Below are positions 7,637 through 15,593 of a stretch of 64,000 nt of DNA, in pieces. The DNA comes from an uncultured Sphingomonas sp. (GTDB lineage: Bacteria; Pseudomonadota; Alphaproteobacteria; Sphingomonadales; Sphingomonadaceae), in assembly GCF_913777625.1 (NCBI RefSeq), contig NZ_CAJYTI010000010.1, positions 62,001 through 126,000 on the forward strand, read 5' to 3'. How positions within the stretch are numbered: the stretch's first letter is position 1; every line of letters begins with the position of its first letter. Under the pieces are notes generated by a model. It worked only from the letters and a program-made list of their open reading frames with translations. It was not told the origin of the DNA and did not search any database. Both the position numbers and the translations under genes were made by a program.

Positions 7637-10558
7637 TCATGCCGGAAGGATCAGGCGGACGCACGTTCCGTGCGGGGCTATCTGCTCGATCGTCAGCCCA
7701 CCCCCCAGCGCATCCGCGCGCTCGCGCATGCCCTGCAGACCGTAATGGCCCGGTCGACCGCCTGCGGCGAGGATCGCCGGGGCGATGCCGGCGCCGGCAT
7801 CTTCCACCGTCACCTCCAGGCGATCGCGCGTGCTCCGCATCGTCACCGTCGCGGCGAGGGTGCCGGCGTGGCGGCGCACATTGGCGAGCGCTTCCTGCAC
7901 GATCGCCAGGATGTGCTCGAGCTGCGCCGGCGGATAGCGCAGCGCCGGCCCTTCGCGGGACACGGTCACCGTCAGCCCTTCCTCAGTGAGGCAGCGGGCC
8001 AGTTCCTCGATCAGCGGCTGGGGATCGTCGGCGACGCGGATCTGGCGCAGCCCCATCACGCGGTCGCGCGCTTCCACCATCACGTCGTCGGCGCGGTCCA
8101 GGGCCGAATCGAGCAGCAGCTGCGCCCGCGATCCGGGCTCGGTGGCGTAGGACGCTGCCTGAAAGCGCAGCATCAGCCCCTGCATGCTCTGGAGCAGCGT
8201 GTCGTGCAGCTCGCGGGCGATGCGTTCGCGCTCGGCGATCTGGGCCTCGGCGCGCGCACGGCCCCGCGCGACCAGCTCGCGCATCCGCCAGGCGTAGAGC
8301 AGCCACAGCAGCCCGGCGCCCAGCCCTGCCGCGAGCAGCCGGAACCAGGCGGTCTGGTAGAAGCGCGGCGCGATGGTGAAGGCGACGCTGGCACCGCGCT
8401 CGTTCCACACCCCGTCATTGTTCGCAGCGATCACCTGGAAGCGCCACGTGCCCGGCGCGAGGTTGGCGTAATAGGCCTCGCGCGCGGTGCCGGCGTCGAT
8501 CCAGCCACGATCGACGCCCACCAGCCGGTAGCGGAACCGCACCCGCTCGGCCTCGGCGAGGCTCAGGGCGGTATAGGTGATCCGCAGATTGGCCGTGCCG
8601 GCGGGAAGGGATATGTCGCGCGGGGCGGCAAAGGTCTGGCCGTTCGCGGTCAGGCTGCGGATCACCACCGGCGGCGGCAGCGGGTTCTGGACGATCCGGG
8701 CGGGGTCGATCCAGCCAATGCCGACATTGTCCGCCACCCAGATCCGGCCGTCGCCGCCGCGCACCGCGGTGCTCTTCTGCGCATCCTGCTGGGCGACGCC
8801 CGGCAGCCCGTCGGCGGCCGTGAACAGCGTGTGGCGCAGCGGCGTGCCCGGCGCGGCAAAGGCGGCGTCCAGCGCGGCCTTGCTGGTCTTCACTAGCCCC
8901 TGCACGCCGTTGATCCAGATGGTGCCGTTCTCGGCCTGCACCAGCCCGGTGATGCCGCCGAGCGCCGGCACGCGGGTGGAATCGATGCCGCGCAGCCGGC
9001 CCTGCTCCAGCCGCGCGAGCCCGAGTTCACCGCCCACCAGCAGTCCCGCAGGACCAACGGAGAGCAGCGCGATGGTGCCGATATCGTCGCCCGGCACCGG
9101 CTTCAGTGCGTCGCCGCGGCGCTGGTAGAGCCGGTGTCGGCTGTAGAACCAGCTGCCGCCGCCGGGCCCCGAGGGGGTGTGCAGGCGGCCGCCCGGCGCG
9201 TCCGGCGGCGCGAGGCGCTGCCACTGGCCATTGGCCAGCCGGAAAACGCCGGCATCCTCCGCCGTGATCCAGATCGTGTCTCCGCTTCGGGTCCAGCCGC
9301 GGATCGGCCCCGGCGGGCGGGGGAGGTCGAGCCGCGATACGGCATCGCCGCGGATCCGAAGCACCTGATCGGGCAGGGTGAGGATGAGGTCGCTGCCGTC
9401 CGCCTCGATCTGCTCGATCGACGCAGCGAAGTGCCGCACCAGCCGCAGCGGCGCCCCGGCAACCGCGCGGTACAGGCTGTGCGGGTTCGAGGCATAGACG
9501 GTACCGTCCGGCAGTACCGCCAGCTGGAAGCCGCCCAGCGTCTTGTCGTCGACGCCGAGCGCGACGGTGGCGCTTACCGGGCGAAGGCGAACCAGCCCGA
9601 GATTGGTGCCGATCCACAGGTTCGCCTCGCGATCCTCGAGCAGCGGCACCGCGACCAGCGAGGGAAGGCCCTGCTGGGTGCCGATCCGCGTGAACAGTGG
9701 CTGCTGCGGCACTCCGGCGACGAGACTGCGGGTCTGGAGCACGCCGCCGTCGAACAGGGTCCGCCACAGCGTGCCCGCGCGGTCGAAGCGGATGCGGTCC
9801 GCACCGGGGGAGCGGAGCCCCGGCGGCTGGGGCGCGATCGCGAGACCCTGCCGGGGCGGCGCGGCGGCGTCCTGCGGATCGCCCGAGGCCCAGACGATGC
9901 CGTCCGGCGCGACCGCCAGCCGGGTGCGGGGGCGGGCGGGCCGCACCACGACGAACGCCCCGGCGCCGGGCCTGCGCACCCGGATGTCCGCCTGGGTGGC
10001 GATCCAGATTGCGCCGTCCCGTGCCGCGACGACGCTGTAGACGCGGCCTGGGGGGACCCCTTGTGCCGCGCCGATCCGCTCGGCCCGGCCTTGCACGACG
10101 CGGAGCAGCCCGCCCTGCGCGCCGCTCAGCGCTGCCCAGATCGCGCCGTCCCGGCCGCGGGCGAGCTCCTCGACCACCGCGTTGCCGGTGCCGAGCGTCT
10201 CCAGCCGGTTGCCGCGCAGGCGGGAGAGCTGGCCCGAGAAATAGCCGATCCACAGGCTGCCGTCCGGGTCGGCAAGGAGCGCGGTGATGTTGCGCGAGGG
10301 GAACCGCCCGATCCCGGGGCTCACCGGCTCGAAGGTGATCCCGTCGAACCGGTAGAGGCCCGCGCCGGTGCCGAGCCACAGCCAGCCCTCGGGCGACTGG
10401 GCGAGCGCCCAGATGTCCGGCGGGGCGCCGTCCACCAGATGCCAGGCGCGCGCGTTATATTGCGCGAGGCTGCGTTGCTGCGGCGCCTGCGCACAGGCAG
10501 GCGCTGCGGCGACCAGTGCCGCTGCGCCCAAGACTGTCCACCGCCCTCGGCCTCGCAT
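7637..10558 (-). CDS. Two-component sensor kinase with beta-propeller and Y_Y_Y domain
   Basis: 973 residues. A signal peptide (residues 1-24, ending A-C-A-Q-A) leads into a long periplasmic region of repeated W-(I/L)-G-T/Y units, each about 40 residues (ligand_3-type beta-propeller), then a Y_Y_Y domain near residues 620-700 (F-R-Y-R-L-V-G-V-D-R-G-W-I). One membrane helix follows. The cytoplasmic part has HisKA_3 with H785 in A-R-E-L-H-D-T-L-L-Q-S and a HATPase domain (NarX/DesK class). Such sensors usually pair with LuxR-type regulators; none lies next to it. In Bacteroidetes and sphingomonads this architecture often senses carbohydrates. Confidence 0.9.
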   Translation of the reverse strand: MRGRGRWTVLGAAALVAAAPACAQAPQQRSLAQYNARAWHLVDGAPPDIWALAQSPEGWLWLGTGAGLYRFDGITFEPVSPGIGRFPSRNITALLADPDGSLWIGYFSGQLSRLRGNRLETLGTGNAVVEELARGRDGAIWAALSGAQGGLLRVVQGRAERIGAAQGVPPGRVYSVVAARDGAIWIATQADIRVRRPGAGAFVVVRPARPRTRLAVAPDGIVWASGDPQDAAAPPRQGLAIAPQPPGLRSPGADRIRFDRAGTLWRTLFDGGVLQTRSLVAGVPQQPLFTRIGTQQGLPSLVAVPLLEDREANLWIGTNLGLVRLRPVSATVALGVDDKTLGGFQLAVLPDGTVYASNPHSLYRAVAGAPLRLVRHFAASIEQIEADGSDLILTLPDQVLRIRGDAVSRLDLPRPPGPIRGWTRSGDTIWITAEDAGVFRLANGQWQRLAPPDAPGGRLHTPSGPGGGSWFYSRHRLYQRRGDALKPVPGDDIGTIALLSVGPAGLLVGGELGLARLEQGRLRGIDSTRVPALGGITGLVQAENGTIWINGVQGLVKTSKAALDAAFAAPGTPLRHTLFTAADGLPGVAQQDAQKSTAVRGGDGRIWVADNVGIGWIDPARIVQNPLPPPVVIRSLTANGQTFAAPRDISLPAGTANLRITYTALSLAEAERVRFRYRLVGVDRGWIDAGTAREAYYANLAPGTWRFQVIAANNDGVWNERGASVAFTIAPRFYQTAWFRLLAAGLGAGLLWLLYAWRMRELVARGRARAEAQIAERERIARELHDTLLQSMQGLMLRFQAASYATEPGSRAQLLLDSALDRADDVMVEARDRVMGLRQIRVADDPQPLIEELARCLTEEGLTVTVSREGPALRYPPAQLEHILAIVQEALANVRRHAGTLAATVTMRSTRDRLEVTVEDAGAGIAPAILAAGGRPGHYGLQGMRERADALGGGLTIEQIAPHGTCVRLILPA

Positions 10559-10695
10559 GCGTCTCCGTAATCCCTTCCCCTGCCGGCCGCCGCGCCGAAC
10601 CGTGCGCTGGTTGCGACCCGGGCCCGCACGGCTCGCATTGCACAGCTTCGCGCTTGGATATAGCCTCCCTCGACTTGGACTCGGGAAGCCTCGCC

Positions 10696-11295
10696 ATGAC
10701 GCTCGCCACGACCCCGCTCGACCGATTTTCGGTGATCAGCACCGGCACCGGCCCGGCCCGCGCCCTTTCGGCGCTGTTCGGGGCGCCGCTGCGCAGCGAC
10801 GCGCATCTCGATTATTCGGAGGAAACGCCCCGCCAGCGCAACCTTTGGGCGGCGAGGCTCGATTCGGCGATCGTCCATGCCGAGCGGCCGGTGCTGCTGG
10901 TCGCCAATGGCGCAAGCTGCTTCGCCGCGACCTGGTGGGCGCGCCTGTCGCCGCGCGACTATATTTCGCGCGTCGCCGGGGCGCTGCTGATCGACCCGAT
11001 CGCGGGCGAGGGCGATGCCGGCCATTTCGCCTCGCCGAAGATCCGGCTGCCCTTCCCGTCGCTGCTGCTGAGCGGCGACACCCCCGATGCCGGGGTGGCG
11101 GAACGCGTCCAGGCGCTGGCCACCGGCTGGGGGAGTGCGGTGGGCGGCCTGCCCCAGCTTCCCCACGCCCGGCGCAGCGGCAGCCATTGGCAGGGCGCAC
11201 GCGAGCTGGTGCTGCGGATGACTGCCGGCATCGTCGAGCGCCGGGCCCAGGCCGCGGACGCGCTGGCCGCCGCGCTGGCGCCCGAGCAGGACTGA
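10696..11295 (+). CDS. RBBP9/YdeN-like alpha/beta-hydrolase fold protein, nucleophile apparently lost
   Basis: 199 residues, ATG at 10696; an upstream extension of the frame is not supported. The overall pattern fits the RBBP9/YdeN serine hydrolase family: R-P-V-L-L-V-A in the central strand, a conserved G-A-L-L-I-D-P, and L-P-F-P-S-L-L-L-S-G-D. Where the family has A-H-S-x-G-C, this protein has A-N-G-A-S-C at residues 70-75, so the expected Ser72 is Gly. S74 is nearby but out of the elbow position. It may be inactive or use a shifted residue. It is transcribed away from the large sensor kinase, sharing a 137-bp divergent promoter region. Confidence 0.65.
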   Translation: MTLATTPLDRFSVISTGTGPARALSALFGAPLRSDAHLDYSEETPRQRNLWAARLDSAIVHAERPVLLVANGASCFAATWWARLSPRDYISRVAGALLIDPIAGEGDAGHFASPKIRLPFPSLLLSGDTPDAGVAERVQALATGWGSAVGGLPQLPHARRSGSHWQGARELVLRMTAGIVERRAQAADALAAALAPEQD

Positions 11296-11314
11296 GACCT
11301 GCCCGGCGCTGCGG

Positions 11315-11346
11315 GTGTCCTTCCCGCCTTCGCCGGCGAAGGACAC
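11315..11346. terminator. Hairpin between convergent genes
   Basis: GTGTCCTTC at 11315-11323 pairs with GAAGGACAC at 11338-11346; part of the loop can pair as well. It lies between the convergent ends of the RBBP9-like gene and the GH2 gene, and could stop transcription from both sides. There is no clear T-run. Confidence 0.5.
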
Positions 11347-11371
11347 ATGGTGGACTCCGTGATCGTAGCGG

Positions 11372-13828
11372 TCAGCGCGCGAGAATGGCGAGGGTCGCCG
11401 GCCGCACGCCCTCGCCCTGCGCCGCAAATCGGATGATCCCGGCATCGCCATGGTGGCGAAGGATAGCCTGGGCCAGGCCATTGAACGCGCGGCGGCTCGG
11501 CGCCTTGTCGGGTTCATGGCTGGTCGGGTCGCCGTTGCCGACGCCGATCAGCTCGGCCGGTCCGTCGATGGTGAAGCGCAGCGGCGTCGCGGCAGTGGGG
11601 ACGGGGCGCCCCTTCGCATCGACGATCTCGGCGGTGAGGATCGCCAGGTCCCGACCGTCGGCCGCGATCTGCTTGCGATCGGCAGAGAGGCGGATCGCGG
11701 CGGCGGGGCCGCTGGTCTCGCGCACCGTGGTGGCGACGACGCGGCCGCCGCGGATCGCCCGCGCCTCCAGCCGGCCGGGCGCATAGGGCACGCGCCACGC
11801 GACATGGCCGCCGCGCTCGACCGGGCGGCGCCCGAGGCTGCGGCCGTTGAGCAGCAGCTCCACCGCCTCGGCATTGCTATAGGCCCAGACCTCGATGTCC
11901 TGCCCCTCGCGGCCCGCCCAGTTCCAGTGCGGCAGCAGGTGGACGAGCGGCTCGGGCCGCCACCAGGCGCGGTAGTACCAATAATTGTCCTTCGGGAAGC
12001 CGCACAGGTCCATCACGCCGAAATAGCTGGAGGCAGCCGGCCATAGCGCGTGCGGGGTGGGCTCGCCGCGATAGTCGAAGCCGGTCCAGATGAAGCCGCC
12101 GGCGACATAGGGATGCGCATCCGCAACCTTCCACCATTGCTCGGCGGTGGAGGCCCAGGCGGGAAATTCGGTGTCATAGGCGCGCACGATCTGGCGTGCC
12201 TTGTCGTTGAAATATTCGCCGCGGGTGGAGACCGTGCTCGCCGTCTCGGTGCCGATGATCGGCTGGTTGGGAAAGCGTTCGTGGAACGGGATGGTCTTGT
12301 CGGTGTGGTAGTTGAAGCCGATCACGTCGACTTCGCGTGCTGCAGCCTCATACTGCCCGCGGTCGAACGCCTGGGTGGTCGGGCGGGTGGGATCGAGGCG
12401 GCGGACATGCGCGACCATCGCATGGCTCACGCGCCCGCCGCGGGCGTTCATCGCCTGCGGCTCCTCGTTGCCGACCGACCAGAGGATGATGCTCGGATGG
12501 TTTCGGTCGCGGCGCAGGATGCGCTCGAGCTGGCTGGTCGATTCCGGATCGGTGCTGTTGCGCCGGGCCTCGTCGATCACCAGCATGCCGAGGCGGTCGC
12601 ACGCGTCGAGGAAGGATTCCGAGGGCGGGTTGTGCGCGCTGCGCCAGGCATTGGCGCCCATTTCCTTGGTCCGCGCGATCCGCCAGGCGTCGAGCGCGGG
12701 TGGGATGGCGGTGCCGACGCCGGCATGGTCCTGGTGGTTGCAAACCCCCAGCAGCTTGACCGGCTTGTCGTTGAGGAAAAAGCCGTGCTCGGCATCGAAG
12801 CGGATCGAGCGGATGCCGAAGCTGGTCTCGTACGCGTCGATTGGCGCTTCGTTGACGAGGAGCCTGCTCACCAGCCGGTAGAGCACCGGCGTCTCGACCG
12901 ACCACAGGCGCGGGTTGGGCAGGGTGACGCTTGCCTCGTGCGTCACGAGCGTGTTGGCCGCGGGGTTGAGGGTCGCGTCGGGCAAGGCGGCGACCCTCGT
13001 GCCCCCCGCATCGACGATGTACTGGCGCAGCGTGACCTTGGCAGGAAGCTCGGTGGCGTTGCGCACCTCGATCGTCGCGGTGACCTGTGCACCCGCCGGC
13101 GTGATCGTGCTGCGGACGACGCTCCCCCATTGCGGCACGTGCACCGGCGCGGCCTTTACCAGCCACACCGGCCGGTAGATGCCGGCGCCTTCGTAGAACC
13201 AGCCCTCGCCGAAGCTGGCGTCGGCGCGCACCGCCAGCTGGTTGGGCTGGCCTTCGAAGGTCAGGAAATCGGTGATGTCGGCCTGGAAGGGCACATAGCC
13301 GCTCTCGTTACGGGCGACGACATAGCCGTTCACGAACACGATCGCGTCGCGGAACACGCCGTCGAATTCGAGCCAGATGCGCTTGTCCGCGTCGCCTGCC
13401 TCGATCGGCAGCGCGCGGCGATACCAGCCGACGCTATTCGCCGGGAAGTCGCGGCCGATCGCCTTGAAGCCGTGCGAGGCGACATCGTCCTTGGTGTCTT
13501 CGGGCTTCATCCCCGGCGGCACCGCATAGGGCAGGTCCACGGCCCAGTCGTGCGGCAGCTGCACCGGCGCCCAGCCCTTGTCGTCGAAATCGGCCATTGC
13601 GGCATCGGCGGTATCCGCGCCCGCCTTGGCATAGGTGCGCTGGTTGAGGCCGAAGTTGAAGTCCCTGGCCAGATCGGACGCATGGCCGAGATGGAAGCGC
13701 CAGCCGGCATCCAGCGGCAGGCGCTGGCGGGGCGAAGGGAGCAGCGGGACCGTCGCCCCGGCCGGGCTCGGCAGCGTCGCCGCCAGGCCTGCGCCCATGG
13801 CTCCGGTCAACACGGTTCGACGCTGCAT
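11372..13828 (-). CDS. Glycoside hydrolase family 2, beta-galactosidase-like, Tat-exported
   Basis: 818 residues, ATG with GGGGGAGCGGAG upstream. The N-terminus is a twin-arginine signal (Q-R-R-T-V-L-T-G-A then a hydrophobic stretch ending A-G-A). GH2 domains follow in order: sugar-binding jelly roll (about 40-210), immunoglobulin-like (about 215-330), TIM barrel (about 335-620), then a DUF4982-type domain and a C-terminal GH2 domain. The acid/base glutamate lies in W-S-V-G-N-E-E (about residue 450), the nucleophile in P-I-I-G-T-E-T (about 528). It would act in the periplasm on beta-galactosides or related polysaccharide fragments. It is monocistronic as far as can be seen. Confidence 0.9.
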   Translation of the reverse strand: MQRRTVLTGAMGAGLAATLPSPAGATVPLLPSPRQRLPLDAGWRFHLGHASDLARDFNFGLNQRTYAKAGADTADAAMADFDDKGWAPVQLPHDWAVDLPYAVPPGMKPEDTKDDVASHGFKAIGRDFPANSVGWYRRALPIEAGDADKRIWLEFDGVFRDAIVFVNGYVVARNESGYVPFQADITDFLTFEGQPNQLAVRADASFGEGWFYEGAGIYRPVWLVKAAPVHVPQWGSVVRSTITPAGAQVTATIEVRNATELPAKVTLRQYIVDAGGTRVAALPDATLNPAANTLVTHEASVTLPNPRLWSVETPVLYRLVSRLLVNEAPIDAYETSFGIRSIRFDAEHGFFLNDKPVKLLGVCNHQDHAGVGTAIPPALDAWRIARTKEMGANAWRSAHNPPSESFLDACDRLGMLVIDEARRNSTDPESTSQLERILRRDRNHPSIILWSVGNEEPQAMNARGGRVSHAMVAHVRRLDPTRPTTQAFDRGQYEAAAREVDVIGFNYHTDKTIPFHERFPNQPIIGTETASTVSTRGEYFNDKARQIVRAYDTEFPAWASTAEQWWKVADAHPYVAGGFIWTGFDYRGEPTPHALWPAASSYFGVMDLCGFPKDNYWYYRAWWRPEPLVHLLPHWNWAGREGQDIEVWAYSNAEAVELLLNGRSLGRRPVERGGHVAWRVPYAPGRLEARAIRGGRVVATTVRETSGPAAAIRLSADRKQIAADGRDLAILTAEIVDAKGRPVPTAATPLRFTIDGPAELIGVGNGDPTSHEPDKAPSRRAFNGLAQAILRHHGDAGIIRFAAQGEGVRPATLAILAR

Positions 13829-13903
13829 GCTCCGCTCCCCCTCTTGGCGGTCTAATTTATACGATTAATGCCAAGACGAGGGGGTGCTGGCAAGGCGGCG
13901 CGA

Positions 13904-14704
13904 TCAGTCCTTCCGCGACAGCGGCTTGCGTTCGTCCAGGTCGAACGCGTCGCCATGGCTCAGCACGTGGAGGCAGACATTGTGCATCGACAGCGTGCGC
14001 TCGGGGCTCGCCTCCGCGATGTTCGAGCGGGTGACGCCGGCGCCATCGACGATGTACACGGCGCCCGCGCCGACGACGCGGAAGCAGCAGCCTTCGAGCA
14101 CGATCGCGGTATCTTCGTCGATGCCGATGCCGAGCACGCGGGGGTTCTGCGCCACGGCGCCGAGCAGCCGCCCGATCCGGCCGCGCTCGGCGAAATGCTG
14201 GTCGATGATCACGTCGCGCACCAGCCCGAGGCCGGGGGCCATGTGAAGGTCGCCGATGCGGTGCGATTCCGCGCTGCTGCCCTTCACCAGCATCGTTTCG
14301 CTCATTACCGAGGCGCCGGCGGAGGTGCCCGCGACGACGCCGCCGCGCAGGTGGATCTCGCGCACCATCCGCTCCACCGGGGTGTCGCCGATCTGGCTGG
14401 AGATGCGCAGCTGGTCGCCACCGGTGAAGAAGATGCCGGCCGCGCCCTCGAAGACCGACTGGGTTTCCTGCTCCAGCGTCTCGCCGCGTTCATGGACATA
14501 GAGCTCGACCAGGTCGTGCACGCCCAGCGCGCCGAACGCCTTCTGATAGGCGTCGAAATAGCCGTCCGGCTGGTGGCTGGCGACGGTAGCGATGACGAGT
14601 TTGCCGTCCTTCACCCGCGCCGCGACCTCCTTTAGGATCGTCTTGTCGCCGTCCTTGTCTTCATGCCCGCCGATGATGATCAGCGGTCCGCCCCGTTCAG
14701 CCAT
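13904..14704 (-). CDS. cphB: Cyanophycinase
   Basis: 266 residues. ATG at 14704, overlapping the end of the isoaspartyl peptidase gene by 8 bp; an upstream in-frame extension to 14815 is within that gene and not likely. The S51 serine-peptidase family motifs are present: G-G-x-E at residues 12-15, F-F-T-G-G-D-Q (about 92-98), and the nucleophile elbow G-T-S-A-G with S128. It cleaves the cyanophycin backbone to beta-Asp-Arg dipeptides. No signal peptide is seen, so it should act on the intracellular store made by the CphA encoded two genes upstream, not on external polymer. Confidence 0.93.
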   Translation of the reverse strand: MAERGGPLIIIGGHEDKDGDKTILKEVAARVKDGKLVIATVASHQPDGYFDAYQKAFGALGVHDLVELYVHERGETLEQETQSVFEGAAGIFFTGGDQLRISSQIGDTPVERMVREIHLRGGVVAGTSAGASVMSETMLVKGSSAESHRIGDLHMAPGLGLVRDVIIDQHFAERGRIGRLLGAVAQNPRVLGIGIDEDTAIVLEGCCFRVVGAGAVYIVDGAGVTRSNIAEASPERTLSMHNVCLHVLSHGDAFDLDERKPLSRKD

Positions 14705-15593
14705 GCAGTATATCCTTGAATTCGTCGCGGTGGACGCCCGCCCGCGGGGCATCGAGCCCGCTTGCATGGAGGGCGAGGGCGAAATGGTCGCTGTTATGGG
14801 CGATGCCGAAGGCACTCGAGCGTTCGATGACGATCACGCCGGCCTCGCCGCCGACCCGGCCGAGCCGGGCGATGGCATGGTCGGCGGCTTCGGTCGCCGA
14901 GCCGCCGCGTTCGAGCGCGTGCATCGCCTGCGCGGCCAGCACCGTGCGGAGGATCGCCTCGCCGTCGCCCGAAAAGGCGCAACCGCCCAGCGTGTCGTCG
15001 GCATAGAGCCCTGCGCCCGCGATCGGCGAGTCGCCGATCCGGCCGGGATGCTTGCCCGGCAGCCCGCCGGTGGAGGTAGCGGCGGCGATCGCGCCGGCCG
15101 CGTCGATCGCGACGCAGCCGACCGTGTCGTGCGCCTTGGCATGTTCGGAGGCGAGCGCTTCGCGCGACACCATGGCCTCGGGATCGACCAGTGCCATGCC
15201 GTGATCCGTGGCGAACCGCTCGGCACCGTCGCCGGCCAGCAGCACCGGCCGGGCCAGGAGCATCAGCCGGGCGACGCTCACCGGGTTGCGCACCCGCCGC
15301 ACGCCCGCGACGGCGCCGAGGGTGAGGCCGGAGCCCTCCATCATCGCGGCGTCCATCTCGACGGTGCCGTCGCTGGTCAGCACCGAGCCGAAGCCGGCGT
15401 TGAACACCGGATCGTCCTCCAGCACCCGCACCGCCACTTCGGCCGCGAACACCGCGCTGCCGCCGGCGCGCAGTACCGCGGCGCCCGCCTCGGCTGCCGC
15501 GGCACAGCCGGCGCGGTTGCGATCGTGAAGGTCGGGGTCGATCGTCTTGGCGCCGCCATGGACGATCAGCGACCAGCGGGCTGCCTCAGGCAT
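14697..15593 (-). CDS. iaaA: Isoaspartyl peptidase / L-asparaginase, Ntn-hydrolase
   Basis: 298 residues. N-terminal W-S-L-I-V-H-G-G-A and the autocleavage site H-D-T-V-G-C, with T157 as the new N-terminal nucleophile after cleavage, identify the plant-type asparaginase family. G-L-x-G-K-x-P-G-R-I-G-D-S-P-I-A-G-A-G follows as expected. In the cyanophycin setting it would split beta-Asp-Arg dipeptides from CphB into Asp and Arg. It overlaps cphA upstream and cphB downstream by 8 bp each, indicating translational coupling. The symbol is by family; the substrate assignment is from context. Confidence 0.9.
   Translation of the reverse strand: MPEAARWSLIVHGGAKTIDPDLHDRNRAGCAAAAEAGAAVLRAGGSAVFAAEVAVRVLEDDPVFNAGFGSVLTSDGTVEMDAAMMEGSGLTLGAVAGVRRVRNPVSVARLMLLARPVLLAGDGAERFATDHGMALVDPEAMVSREALASEHAKAHDTVGCVAIDAAGAIAAATSTGGLPGKHPGRIGDSPIAGAGLYADDTLGGCAFSGDGEAILRTVLAAQAMHALERGGSATEAADHAIARLGRVGGEAGVIVIERSSAFGIAHNSDHFALALHASGLDAPRAGVHRDEFKDILHG

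Noticed and set aside
12050..13855. Open frame of 601 codons opposite the GH2 gene
   Set aside because: Shadow frame; the minus-strand GH2 gene has all family motifs and a Tat signal.
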